The notes: generated from the letters alone by a model not told the origin. A DNA stretch of 64,000 nucleotides from Hyphomicrobiales bacterium (GCA_930633525.1 CAKNFP010000001.1:1900001-1964000), one strand, 5' to 3'; positions 10,715 to 19,347 are shown, counted from the stretch's first letter. A program made the numbers and translations.

Positions 10715-10917
10715 AAGCCGCGAATGTTTTACAAATCTCGTTCGCGACGCGTTCTCTCTAACCAAAGCCGACGAAGGACGCAAGTCCCTTTCTGAGGGCT
10801 GTGGAAGGTTCCACGAAAATCGACGACATTGCCTTGAACCCTGGTGCGCCCCGCACCAAATCGGGCGCCCCTTGTCATCGCCACCTTCACGGCAAAAATC
10901 CAACAGCGTGCCATCGC

Positions 10918-12096
10918 CTAACTTGGCGCGACGACATCCAGCTTCACGTCCTGAGCCGCTTCCACCCGGTTCTTCCCTGCGGCCTTCGCTCGATAGAGTT
11001 GCTTGTCGGCGTCTACGATCAGTTCGGAGAATGAGCGCGGATGCGCGGTAAATTGGCTGAGACCTATGCTGACCGTAAACTGGACCGCTACATCGTCTCC
11101 CCTTACGACTTCACGCTCGATAGCGGCCCTCACGCGTTCGCATAGGATGCGAGCCTGATCCAGCGATACTTGCGGCAAAACTGCCACGAACTCCTCACCG
11201 CCAAAGCGCGCCACGAGATCATTTGCCCGCAGTGACTTCGCAATCGTTTCGCCGCACCTCTTGATAACGGCGTCACCGAAATTGTGGCCGTGGATATCAT
11301 TGATGCGTTTGAAGTCGTCTATGTCGATCACCATCACAGAGTACGGCTGGGTGAAAGAACCCGATTGCTGCGCAAGAGCGTTTTCCAGCCCGAGCCGGTT
11401 AGAAAGACCGGTTAGTGGATCACGTAAAGCAGCTTGCTGGAGTTCGCTTGTTCCTTGCTCATAGGCCATCGACAGGGAAAAGGCGCCGCTGGCAACGATG
11501 TGTACCGCAGCCGCGAGCAGATGGATGTCGAGAAAAGTGTCCGCCGGCAGGAGGCTATCCATGCCGCGATCCAGCATCCAACCCTGTATGACACGGAGGA
11601 CGGATGACGCCGCTACAACCCCGTACGCAAACACTAATCCCCAGCGTGAAGGCAGGTGCTGGTTCCGTTCGCGAGCGAGCGCAAACATGATTACAAAGAT
11701 CTGAATTGCGATAGCAATGTTGGCGCTGCCAAAAACGAGGGCGATCCCAAGTTGATCGACCATCGAGAGTAGGCCGGCGACCAAGGCTGTCAAAATGATT
11801 GACAGTAGATATCGCGGGCGGTGTCCAAAGAACGCACGTATGGCCTGCCAGCGAAATCCTAAGCCCACCATTATCAGGCAGTTTGGAAGTAAAAGGGCGT
11901 CGTTTCCGCCACCCACTCGTCGGGAGAACATCACGAAAGCGATGGCGAAAATAATATTGGCGATCGTAAGATTCAGCCAGTACGTCCTGTTTGACCTGCG
12001 CGACCACGCTATCAGATAGGCGATAGCGAAGACCACCAACGAGGTTGCGTTAACCGCAAATAGGGTTGCCGCGTCTAGGGGGGGCGCGCTGCTCAC
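10918..12096 (-). CDS. Diguanylate cyclase with multi-pass membrane domain
   Basis: 392 residues from a GTG at 12096. The N-terminal half (1-215) contains about six or seven hydrophobic helices. The C-terminal GGDEF domain starts at DPLTGLSNR; the active site is an intact GGEEF at 299-303, and an inhibitory I-site RxxD (RAND) sits five residues before it. It should therefore make cyclic-di-GMP from two GTP and be product-inhibited. Base composition looks less GC-rich than in the neighbouring housekeeping genes. It lies between two integrase remnants, so it may have arrived with a mobile element. The start overlaps the stop of a small upstream frame (GTGA). Confidence 0.9.
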   Translation of the reverse strand: MSSAPPLDAATLFAVNATSLVVFAIAYLIAWSRRSNRTYWLNLTIANIIFAIAFVMFSRRVGGGNDALLLPNCLIMVGLGFRWQAIRAFFGHRPRYLLSIILTALVAGLLSMVDQLGIALVFGSANIAIAIQIFVIMFALARERNQHLPSRWGLVFAYGVVAASSVLRVIQGWMLDRGMDSLLPADTFLDIHLLAAAVHIVASGAFSLSMAYEQGTSELQQAALRDPLTGLSNRLGLENALAQQSGSFTQPYSVMVIDIDDFKRINDIHGHNFGDAVIKRCGETIAKSLRANDLVARFGGEEFVAVLPQVSLDQARILCERVRAAIEREVVRGDDVAVQFTVSIGLSQFTAHPRSFSELIVDADKQLYRAKAAGKNRVEAAQDVKLDVVAPS

Positions 12097-12401
12097 TTTT
12101 TTAGAGCGTCCCCTTGCAGTACCACCTGCGCGTTCTTGCCTGTTGTGCAGGCATTAAAGCAACGGCCTTCAAGATCTCGGTTCACAGCATCAGGTTCCAC
12201 GCCCCATCTGTCCTGGGTGCCAAGTCGGGCTATGTCTACAGGCAACGCTCGGGACGATCTAGGTAAACGCTGGCAGATACGCGTATATGGCAGCGCGTGG
12301 GGCGGCAGGAAAACAGCGATCGCCATCTGGCGCCATCGGAATAGTTCAACGGAGCTGCAACCGTAAGCTTTCGTTGCGTTTACGCAACAGCCTCGAGTCA
12401 C
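12093..12401 (-). CDS. Possible small hypothetical protein coupled to the diguanylate cyclase
   Basis: An open frame of 102 codons whose TGA overlaps the GTG start of the GGDEF gene by four bases. That overlap is the main reason to list it. An internal ATG at 12326 is an alternative start (77 residues). The C-terminal half contains GRCFNACTTGKNAQVV. I recognise no family, no signal peptide is clear, and no convincing ribosome binding site is visible. It could equally be a chance frame or the end of a decayed gene. Confidence 0.3.
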   Translation of the reverse strand: MTRGCCVNATKAYGCSSVELFRWRQMAIAVFLPPHALPYTRICQRLPRSSRALPVDIARLGTQDRWGVEPDAVNRDLEGRCFNACTTGKNAQVVLQGDALKK

Positions 12402-12865
12402 CCCAGCCGCCCTTGTAGCGGGGGCGCGGCAGCTCCTGATCTCAATCTATGCAAAATACTTATAAGGAAAGGCCATTCCATTCGAGGTGCGAATGAAGGA
12501 GCTCGTTCGGGCGGATGTCCTCCCGAATGGCTCGGCGTGCACTGCCGCACGGTGACGGACCGCGCTCAATGGAGGGGCTACATGTGGGGTAGGCCGCACG
12601 ATTTCGCGGCCGTCAATCCTCGTGAGAAATTACCGAAGCTCAAGGCTGGCGCTGGCCACCAGCCATGCCATAGGAGGTGATTGACCTCATCCTGGACAGG
12701 CCCGATGGGAGATCCGGCGCTTCTTCTTGCTGACGCTCTCTACGGGCCAGCGGGAGGGCGATGTGTGCCGCATGTCTTTTCAGGACATCGATGACGGGAC
12801 CATCAGGGTCGTGCAGGAGAAGGCGGATGACGTCACCATCCACAGGAGAATAATCGACCACCTCC
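12402..12865. other. Gene-free stretch with decayed mobile-element sequence
   Basis: No intact gene. The left part (12402-12590) shows nothing I can identify, apart from an A+T-rich patch near 12450-12470. The right part carries the frameshifted integrase core remnant annotated separately. It borders the 3' end of the AraC-family gene. Confidence 0.55.
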
Positions 12866-12870
12866 TCACA
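12600..12870 (+). pseudogene. Tyrosine recombinase (phage integrase) core fragment, frameshifted
   Basis: Three overlapping frames together give an integrase-like text. First, NPREKLPKLKAGAGHQP (from about 12616). Second, after a frameshift, EVIDLILDRPDG (from about 12676). Third, after another shift, EIRRFFLLTLSTGQREGDVC, then RMSFQDIDDGTIRVVQEK (from about 12705). The TGQR-x-x-D block contains the first catalytic arginine of tyrosine recombinases. The remaining catalytic residues (H-x-x-R, Y) are absent: the sequence runs into the AraC-family gene near 12870. At least two frameshifts and both truncated ends make it non-functional. Confidence 0.65.
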
Positions 12871-13951
12871 CGGCGCGCGCGCCAGCCGCACGGACGTCTG
12901 AGGGCGTGGCGTCATAGCGTTTGCGGAAGGCCTTGTTGAAGCCCGAGAGGTCCGGGAAGCCGCAGTCATAGGCAATGGTCGCGATGGAATTGCCTCCAGC
13001 CGGCTCTCTGCGCAGGCGACTATAGGCGAGCGCGAGGCGGCGCTCCCGCAGGAACGTGGAGAACGTCATCCCTTCCCGTTCAAACAGAAGCTGGACATAG
13101 CGCGCCGTGACGCCGTGACGGCGGGCGATCGTGTTCACGCTGAGATCAGGATCGCGAAGGCGGACTTCGATGTCTTGCCGGATCAGCTGCAGGCGGGCAC
13201 TGCCGACGGAGGCCCCCCCGCGCGGATCCGTATCGACATACTGACTGCCGAGGGACAGCGCCACGAGATCATAGAGATGGTCTTCGGCGAGGCTGGCGGC
13301 CCTTGCATTGGCCGGTGGATTGGCTCGCAGGAGGTTCGCATAGCCGATCGCCAGCGCGGCCTCGGGCGCGGTCCGGGGGATATGAAGGTAAGGCTGGCTT
13401 TCTGTGCGCGGCACGAGATTGCCGAGCCGGCCTGGCGTCAGCGTCATGCCCGTTACCGTTGTGGCTGCCAACTCGAACGTGAAAGGAACTGCCTGATTGA
13501 TGATGAGGATATCGCCCGCTGTGACCTTGACGGGCGGGCGTCCGTCTACAGCGACCTCGTGATCACATCCATGGACCGTTAGCAGATATCCATCCCGCCC
13601 ATCGCCGAGGAGCCGTTTGGAGCGGGCGCCTCGCATGGACGGATACTGACAGGCGCCGAGGGCCATGCCGCCGGGTAGCGCGTAGGCTGCCATCTCAACG
13701 TAGATGTCGTCCACGTCAAAAGGTGCGAGCTCCAGCCCCGCGAAATACCGGGCCACGAAATCATGCACGAACGCCATACGCTGGTGGCGTGGTACGTCGT
13801 TGGTTGAGAGGCGCAGCATGGGGGCGAAGGCCGGATGGTCCCGTGATACCGTCAGGGCAAGAAAAAAACCGACCCATGTAATGACATTACTGTACGGCGG
13901 GTCAACCGCTGACGCGCGGACCCCGCCCGGTATCGCGAACTCGTGACGCAC
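12866..13951 (-). CDS. AraC-family transcriptional regulator
   Basis: Up to 361 residues from a GTG at 13951; an internal ATG at 13819 (MLRLSTNDVPRHQR) matches the usual beginning of this subfamily and may be the true start. The N-terminal part resembles the AraC-binding-like sensor domain. The C-terminal 100 residues carry the two helix-turn-helix motifs: LSVNTIARRHGVTARYVQLL, then IATIAYDCGFPDLSGFNKAF followed by a KRYDATPSD ending. It would bind DNA in response to an unknown signal. The 3' end abuts the integrase remnant; the plus-strand GGDEF gene starts 103 bp upstream, divergently. Confidence 0.88.
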   Translation of the reverse strand: MRHEFAIPGGVRASAVDPPYSNVITWVGFFLALTVSRDHPAFAPMLRLSTNDVPRHQRMAFVHDFVARYFAGLELAPFDVDDIYVEMAAYALPGGMALGACQYPSMRGARSKRLLGDGRDGYLLTVHGCDHEVAVDGRPPVKVTAGDILIINQAVPFTFELAATTVTGMTLTPGRLGNLVPRTESQPYLHIPRTAPEAALAIGYANLLRANPPANARAASLAEDHLYDLVALSLGSQYVDTDPRGGASVGSARLQLIRQDIEVRLRDPDLSVNTIARRHGVTARYVQLLFEREGMTFSTFLRERRLALAYSRLRREPAGGNSIATIAYDCGFPDLSGFNKAFRKRYDATPSDVRAAGARAV

Positions 13952-14054
13952 CCCTCCCGCAATGGCGAACCGTCCCGGGCTCCACTAAGTAAAAGGCCAG
14001 CGCGGTCGGGCTCCTCAATGTTCGGACCAGAAGCGCTTTTTCGGAGCGTGAATT

Positions 14055-14855
14055 TTGGTCCGCAGTAGACATCTCACGCGGTTGCTCGCCCATCCGCAGA
14101 TCACCAGCACGAAGAGCCTCGTGCGCTATGTCTCCGTGGTGACGGCGCTCAGTCTTGTCATCGCGCTCTGCCTCGATATCGCGGGGCAGCTCATTTTCTT
14201 TACGAACTGGCAGACGGCGTTCCGCTCCTGGTTACTGACGGTGCTCACCGTCTGCGTCATAGCCGTGCCGGTCAGCACGATCTTCGCCCGCTCGCAGCAG
14301 GCCCTCCTTCTCGCCCATCGCGAGCTCGAGCTCCTGAGCAGGACGGACCAGCTGACCGGCTTGCCGAACCGCCGGGCGTTGATGGAAGCGAGCGAACAAT
14401 CGGATTTCGACGCGATGGTGCTCGTCATCGCGGATGTCGATCGGTTCAAGACCATTAACGACACCATCGGTCATCGCGGCGGCGACGCCGTGATATGCGC
14501 GGTTGGGCAGATCATGGCGAGCCATCTCTCGCAGTTCGGCATCGTCGGACGTCTGGGCGGTGACGAGTTCGCGCTGATATCCACCAAGGCGCCGGTGGAA
14601 GACATTGTCCTGGCGCTGATCGAGCTGCGCGAGGCCGTGACGAAGACCTCCATCATTGCCGCGGACAACGTGGCGAAAGTCTCGATCTCCGCGGGCATCG
14701 CCATTCGCGATTCATCGATCTCGTTTGACACCGTCTATTCCGAGGCGGACGAAGCGCTCTACCTGGCCAAGCGCGCCGGCCGCAATCGCATCGAATTGTC
14801 GGAGCGGGTGAAGCTCGCTTATCCCGAAATCTTCGCCCGCTCGGCGAGCGGCTGA
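14055..14855 (+). CDS. Diguanylate cyclase (GGDEF) with two membrane segments
   Basis: 266 residues from a TTG at 14055, chosen because GGAG lies eight bases upstream and no ATG or GTG fits better. Two hydrophobic segments (about 27-50 and 60-80) are followed by a GGDEF domain opening with DQLTGLPNRR and an intact GGDEF at 168-172. Where the RxxD inhibitory site should be, the sequence reads SQFG, so allosteric product inhibition is probably lost. Predicted to make cyclic-di-GMP at the inner membrane. A strong hairpin follows the gene. Confidence 0.85.
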   Translation: MVRSRHLTRLLAHPQITSTKSLVRYVSVVTALSLVIALCLDIAGQLIFFTNWQTAFRSWLLTVLTVCVIAVPVSTIFARSQQALLLAHRELELLSRTDQLTGLPNRRALMEASEQSDFDAMVLVIADVDRFKTINDTIGHRGGDAVICAVGQIMASHLSQFGIVGRLGGDEFALISTKAPVEDIVLALIELREAVTKTSIIAADNVAKVSISAGIAIRDSSISFDTVYSEADEALYLAKRAGRNRIELSERVKLAYPEIFARSASG

Positions 14856-14864
14856 GTGGACCGG

Positions 14865-14896
14865 GACCACCCGCAAGACGATACCCGCGGGTGGTC
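14865..14896. terminator. Bidirectional hairpin between convergent GGDEF and SDR genes
   Basis: A perfect 10-bp inverted repeat, GACCACCCGC and GCGGGTGGTC, with a 12-nt loop. A second repeat, GCAAGAC (14873) and GTCTTGC (14894), overlaps it and offers an alternative fold. The gap between the convergent genes is only 67 bp. There is no long T tract on either side, so Rho-independent action is likely but not certain. Confidence 0.6.
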
Positions 14897-14922
14897 TTGC
14901 GCCGCATTCGTGGCCGTTTCTC

Positions 14923-15675
14923 CTAGAGATGCATTCCGCCGTCCACGGACAGCACGGCACCGTTGATGTAGCTGGCCTCCGGAGAGCAGAGGAAGGCGAC
15001 GATACCGGCGCAATCCTGCGCTTCGCCGATTCGGCCCAGCGGAATTTTCTCCTCCACCCGCTTGCGGAAATCGGCATCAGCGAGAACAGCGCGGTTGCGA
15101 TCGGTGAGGATCGCGCCGGGCTGCACCACGTTGAAGGTGATGTCCGGCTCGCGCGTATTGCGCGCCAGATTGAGAATGATGTTCGTCTGCGCCACCTTCG
15201 TGCCGGCATAGAAAATATGCACGTCATTCGGGCGATATTCCTGCACCGAGCCGATGGCGATGATGCGCCCGCGTCCGCGCGCGATCATGCCGGGCAGCAC
15301 GGCGCGAATGAGGCGCATCGTCGAATACAGATTGACCTCCGCCTGCGCCAGCATGGCTTCCTCGGTCAAGGTCTGCCACGTCTGGCGAAACTCGATCGAG
15401 GCATTGAGGACAAGGATATCCGGCGGGCCGAGGGCAGTTTCGACCGCCTGGACGAGCCCGGCGGTCGCCGAAGCGTCGGCGAGATCCGCCTTGAACAGGT
15501 GCGAGCCAGGCGGAAGTGCTTCCGCCGGCTCATTGTCGTCGCGCCCGTGGACGGCGACTTTCGCTCCGCCTGCCGCGAGCTTGCCGGCGATCGCGCGGCC
15601 AATGCCGCGCGTCGATCCGGTCACGAGGGCGATCTGCCCGTCCAGAGAAGAGTTCATGGTGCTGGTACGGCTCAT
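14923..15675 (-). CDS. SDR-family NAD(P)-dependent oxidoreductase
   Basis: 250 residues. Classical short-chain dehydrogenase: cofactor motif TGSTRGIG at 19-26, a variant of the NNAG motif (LNAS, 90-93), catalytic S143, Y156 and K160 (YAGTK), and a C-terminal NGAVLSVDGG. An internal ATG at codon 7 is a possible start. Its start overlaps the stop of the upstream solute-binding protein gene, so it is the last gene of the minus-strand operon of the sugar-acid cluster. It probably oxidises or reduces a hydroxyl of the imported substrate; the substrate is not known. Confidence 0.92.
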   Translation of the reverse strand: MSRTSTMNSSLDGQIALVTGSTRGIGRAIAGKLAAGGAKVAVHGRDDNEPAEALPPGSHLFKADLADASATAGLVQAVETALGPPDILVLNASIEFRQTWQTLTEEAMLAQAEVNLYSTMRLIRAVLPGMIARGRGRIIAIGSVQEYRPNDVHIFYAGTKVAQTNIILNLARNTREPDITFNVVQPGAILTDRNRAVLADADFRKRVEEKIPLGRIGEAQDCAGIVAFLCSPEASYINGAVLSVDGGMHL

Positions 15676-16973
15676 GTCGGCAGGAGGGGTTTGACGCGCG
15701 CGGCAGCATCGGCCATCGCCGCCTCAGGGGGCATGCTGCCGATCACAGCCGCCTGGCTTGCCTGCACGAAGATGTCATGGGCACGCGCCTGCTCGTCGAA
15801 CGCCGGCAGGTGAATGCGGGCGGTTTTCAGCGCTGCCGCTTCGTCGGCGGCGTAGGGCAGGGCCGCCTTCAGCTTGGGCTCGTCATAGGTCGAGAGGCGT
15901 GTCGGGCCGTTGCCGTTCAGCGCCATCGCCAGCGTGCCGGCCTTGGACGACAGGGCACTGATAAGCCCCCATGAAGCATCCTTCTGCTTCGCCACTTTCG
16001 GGATGACGAGCGCCCAGAACTCGACCGTCGGCGCGTAGACGAGCTTGCCCTGGAGGTCGGCCGCGACGGGAACGGTCAGCGCCTTGAACTTGCCGGGATA
16101 TTGCGACTTGGACGGGTCGTTGTAGCTGACGAGCCGGGCAAAGGGATTGACCGTGATGGCGGCGCGGCCCTGCTGCATCCAGGTCGTCACCTCCTCATTG
16201 TTGAGATTGGTGAAGTTACGCGGCATGACGCCCGACTTGTAGAGATCGGCCAGGATGCCGAGCGTCTTCACCATGCCCGGTTCCGTGCAGACGATCTTGC
16301 CATCGGCCGTCATATAGTCGCCGCCAAGTGCACGCGACAGCGACAGGAAGTTCGAGGCGAAGACGCTGGTGAAGGCGAGCCCATAGACCGGCGTGCCGTC
16401 CGCGCGCTTGTAGGTGAGCTTGCGCGCGGCCTCGACCAGTTCCTCGAAGGTCTTCGGCAAGGCGACGCCGCGTTCCTCGAACAGCGCTTCGTTGTAGATG
16501 AGCGCGTTGGTGGCGTGGCGAACCGGCACGCCATAGAGCGCGCCCTCGAGCTTCAGCGGCTCGACGAGGCCCGGTGCGAAGTCATTGAAGGCTTCGATCG
16601 GCGCGCTTGATTGGCGCGCGTCGAGCGGCTCGAACAGCCTGAGGTTGCGCGGCACGGCGCGGCCGTTCAGGAGATAGCCGACGTCGATCGAGGTTTCCGA
16701 CAGGGAGGCCTCGCGCAGCAGGCGCTCCATGATGGCGTTGACATCGCCGAGCGTCACCCAGTCGACGTCCGTGCCCGTCGAGGCACGCCAGGCTGCGGTT
16801 GCGTCGCCGCCGGGACCGGAGGTCGCGGCCGAATGGTGCACGCGATGCGACAGCACGGTCAACTTCTTGGCCTGTGCGAAGCTGCGGCCCGGCAGCGCGA
16901 GCGTCGCGGCACCCGCCGCGCCGGCGAGCGCCAGCATTTGCCGGCGTGTGGGAATGCGTCGATTGCCAGACAT
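15672..16973 (-). CDS. Extracellular solute-binding protein (ABC importer), second copy
   Basis: 433 residues. The N-terminus is a twin-arginine signal (TRRQMLALAG, hydrophobic core, cleavage after SFA), so the protein should be exported folded to the periplasm. The rest resembles family-1 (carbohydrate-type) solute-binding proteins. It is clearly related to the protein encoded at 17965-19263: both carry LSHRVHH/IGHRVHR after the signal and the block RLLREASLSET. The start has a strong GGAGGGAGGAA site. Its operon also encodes a dehydrogenase on each side. It should capture the sugar acid or polyol for the plus-strand permeases. Confidence 0.9.
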   Translation of the reverse strand: MSGNRRIPTRRQMLALAGAAGAATLALPGRSFAQAKKLTVLSHRVHHSAATSGPGGDATAAWRASTGTDVDWVTLGDVNAIMERLLREASLSETSIDVGYLLNGRAVPRNLRLFEPLDARQSSAPIEAFNDFAPGLVEPLKLEGALYGVPVRHATNALIYNEALFEERGVALPKTFEELVEAARKLTYKRADGTPVYGLAFTSVFASNFLSLSRALGGDYMTADGKIVCTEPGMVKTLGILADLYKSGVMPRNFTNLNNEEVTTWMQQGRAAITVNPFARLVSYNDPSKSQYPGKFKALTVPVAADLQGKLVYAPTVEFWALVIPKVAKQKDASWGLISALSSKAGTLAMALNGNGPTRLSTYDEPKLKAALPYAADEAAALKTARIHLPAFDEQARAHDIFVQASQAAVIGSMPPEAAMADAAARVKPLLPT

Positions 16974-17043
16974 TCTGTTCCTCCCTCCAATAGGTCACGG
17001 GGCTTTTGCGGCCCCACCGAAGTCCCTCGTTTCAGGCCGCCGG

Positions 17044-17964
17044 CTATTGGGCCTCCGGCAACCTGATCTGGACCCCCGCGCCATCGCCGACGACGCGCAG
17101 GATGCTCGTGAAATCCTCGCGCGGATAGACCTCCGCCGTCTGGGTCAGCAGTTCGAAAACCGCCTTGCCGAGGGTAAGCGGCACGCCCATGTCCTCGGCG
17201 AAGGCAAGCGCCAGCCGCTGGTCCTTGCGGGCGAGCGGCGTCATGAAGCCGGGGCTGAAGTCGCCGAGGAAGGCCTTGGACGGCATCAGCTTGTGCATCC
17301 AGGCATTGTTGGTGCCGGTCGCGCCGCTGATCCCCACGATCATGTCGAGCGGTAGCCCCGCCTTGAGGCCGATGGCGCAGGCCTCGGCGACGGTTGAGAC
17401 GATGCCGGCGGACAGGAAGTTGTTGACGAGCTTCATGGCGACGCCGTTGCCGATCGGCCCGCAGTAAGTGATCGTGTCGGCCATGGTGCGCAAGAGCGGC
17501 ATGGCTTCGTCGACATCAGCCTTGTCGCCGCCGATCATCAGGGCGAGCGTGCCGGCACGCGCGTTCTCGACGCCGCGCGCCACCGGGCTGTCGATCATCC
17601 GGATGCCACGTTCGGCAAGTCGCGCCGCGACGCGGCGGCTGGTGCCGGGATCGATGGTGCTCATGTCGACATAAAGCGTGCCGGGCCTTGCCGCGGACTC
17701 GATGCCATCCTGGCCAAGCGTGATCTTCTCCACGTCCGGCGCGTCCGGCAGCATGGTGATGATGACATCCGACGTGCGGGCGAGCTCGGCTACCGAGGAC
17801 ACGGGCGTAGCGCCGGCCGCCTTGGCCTCGGCCAGCGCCTTTTCGCTGAGATCGAACACCTTCAACTCATAGCCGGCCTTGGCCACATTGAGCGCCATGG
17901 GCAGGCCCATCGTGCCGATGCCGATGAAACCGATGACGCTCTGGCCGGGAACAATCGCAGACAT
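17044..17964 (-). CDS. NAD-binding beta-hydroxyacid dehydrogenase (3-hydroxyisobutyrate dehydrogenase/tartronate semialdehyde reductase family)
   Basis: 306 residues. Rossmann motif GIGTMG at 15-20, substrate-binding DSPVARG at 125-131, and the catalytic lysine K178 in GNGVAMKLVNN, the signature of the family. The ATG follows the upstream stop codon directly (TAA-ATG), with GAGGT before it. Members interconvert a beta-hydroxyacid and a semialdehyde with NAD(P). Alongside an enolase-superfamily enzyme and an importer, a tartronate-semialdehyde-type step in sugar-acid breakdown is plausible. The exact substrate cannot be read from the sequence. Confidence 0.92.
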   Translation of the reverse strand: MSAIVPGQSVIGFIGIGTMGLPMALNVAKAGYELKVFDLSEKALAEAKAAGATPVSSVAELARTSDVIITMLPDAPDVEKITLGQDGIESAARPGTLYVDMSTIDPGTSRRVAARLAERGIRMIDSPVARGVENARAGTLALMIGGDKADVDEAMPLLRTMADTITYCGPIGNGVAMKLVNNFLSAGIVSTVAEACAIGLKAGLPLDMIVGISGATGTNNAWMHKLMPSKAFLGDFSPGFMTPLARKDQRLALAFAEDMGVPLTLGKAVFELLTQTAEVYPREDFTSILRVVGDGAGVQIRLPEAQ

Positions 17965-19263
17965 TTAAGACCTCACAAGCGGTTCAACGCGTTGTTTCAG
18001 TTGGGCGACGGCGTCCTGCGGCTTCATCTGGCCGAGGGCGACCGCCTGGACGGTTTGGGCGAGGATGTCGCCAGCCTCGGTCGCCTTGTCGAAGGCGGGC
18101 AGCGGCGGCTTGGCGACGGCGAGGGCGCGGGCCTCCTCGGCGGCATAGGGAACCGCCTCCTTGACGCGCGGGTCGTCGTAGGCGGAGGGGCGGATCGGGC
18201 CGTTGCCGTTGAGCGCGGCGCGGATCACGGCTTCCTTGGCCGTCATTGCTTTCACCATCTGCCACGCCAGCGCCTTGTTGCGGCTGTTGCGCGGGATGAC
18301 GAAGGACCAGAACTCGGTGGTTCCGACGATGTCGCCGCCGGGGGCGCCGGCGGACGCAGGCGGCGAGACGACCTTGATCTTGCCGGCATAGTTCGACTTC
18401 TGCGGATCGTTGAAGGCGAGATAGCGGCCGAAGGCGAAGTGGCACATGGCCAGGCGCCCGGTCTGCATCATGGTGATGACCTCGTCCTGCCGGAGCGCCG
18501 CGAAATTGCGCGGCAGAATCTGCTTGGCGAAGAGGTCGCGGAAGACCTCGAAGGTCTTCACCATGCCCGCCTCATTGGGCACCACTTTCAGCGCCTCATC
18601 GATGAAGGGGGCCTGATAGGCGAGCGACAGCGTGACCATGTTGACATAGCTCACGCCCTCCATGGCGAAGCCGTTCACAGGCACGTTGCCGTCGCGCCGG
18701 AAGGTCGTCTTCTCGGCAAAGGCGATCATGTCCTCGATCGTGCGCGGCGGGCCGGACAGGCCGCGCTCGGTGAAGAACGCCTCGTTGTAATGGAGGCCGG
18801 TCGTCGCATGGCGGAAGGGCACGGCGAAGGTCTCGTTGTCGACGGTGACGGCCTTGACCATGCCCGGCGAGACTTCCTGCCAATCCTCGATCGGATCGCT
18901 GGCCGCGAATTCATTGATCGGGGCCATGAGCTTCAAGGCCCGCGGCACCGCGTTCGTGTTGAGCAGGAAGCCCACGTCGAAGGACGTCTCGCTGAGGCTT
19001 GCTTCCCGCAGCAGGCGTTCGTGCAAGGGGCCGACGTCAAATGTCGACCAGTTGAGGCCAACGCCGTTTGCCTGGCCCCATTCGCCAAGAATGTCGCCGC
19101 CCTTGCCGCCCGCATCGCCGGTGAGGGCGGTGCGGTGGACACGATGGCCGATGATATTGAGCGACTTCGATTGGGCGATGGCCGGGCCGAAACCGGCCGC
19201 GAAGGGCAGGGCACCGGCACCGAGCGCCAGGAGCGCCCGACGCGACGGACGAATGAGGGACAT
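17965..19263 (-). CDS. Extracellular solute-binding protein (ABC importer), first copy
   Basis: 432 residues with a twin-arginine signal (SRRALLALGAG, cleavage near AIAQ). The domain structure is that of family-1 solute-binding proteins. It is paralogous to the binding protein two genes downstream, sharing RLLREASLSETSFDVGFLLN almost unchanged and the same overall plan. GGAGGAAG precedes the ATG. It follows the GntR regulator by 84 bp and is the first structural gene of the minus-strand operon. Two different binding proteins could serve one permease pair and widen its substrate range. Confidence 0.9.
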   Translation of the reverse strand: MSLIRPSRRALLALGAGALPFAAGFGPAIAQSKSLNIIGHRVHRTALTGDAGGKGGDILGEWGQANGVGLNWSTFDVGPLHERLLREASLSETSFDVGFLLNTNAVPRALKLMAPINEFAASDPIEDWQEVSPGMVKAVTVDNETFAVPFRHATTGLHYNEAFFTERGLSGPPRTIEDMIAFAEKTTFRRDGNVPVNGFAMEGVSYVNMVTLSLAYQAPFIDEALKVVPNEAGMVKTFEVFRDLFAKQILPRNFAALRQDEVITMMQTGRLAMCHFAFGRYLAFNDPQKSNYAGKIKVVSPPASAGAPGGDIVGTTEFWSFVIPRNSRNKALAWQMVKAMTAKEAVIRAALNGNGPIRPSAYDDPRVKEAVPYAAEEARALAVAKPPLPAFDKATEAGDILAQTVQAVALGQMKPQDAVAQLKQRVEPLVRS

Positions 19264-19347
19264 GGGCTTCCTCCAAGAATGAAATTTATTGTCAGCCTGC
19301 GTTTGCGCAGGTCCATTGTGTGGTCACGTCTCTGATCGGCAGGCGGC

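Noticed and set aside
10481..10903. 140-codon frame on the minus strand across tRNA-Gln
   Set aside because: It runs through the tRNA gene, which is certain, and has no recognisable protein pattern.
12136..12366. 76-codon plus-strand frame opposite the small frame upstream of the GGDEF gene
   Set aside because: Less convincing than the opposite strand, which has the GTGA overlap with the GGDEF start.
10598..12870. Second copy of the tRNA 3' end as an attR site
   Set aside because: I looked for a repeat of the T-arm/acceptor sequence up to the second integrase fragment and did not see one, so element boundaries cannot be drawn.
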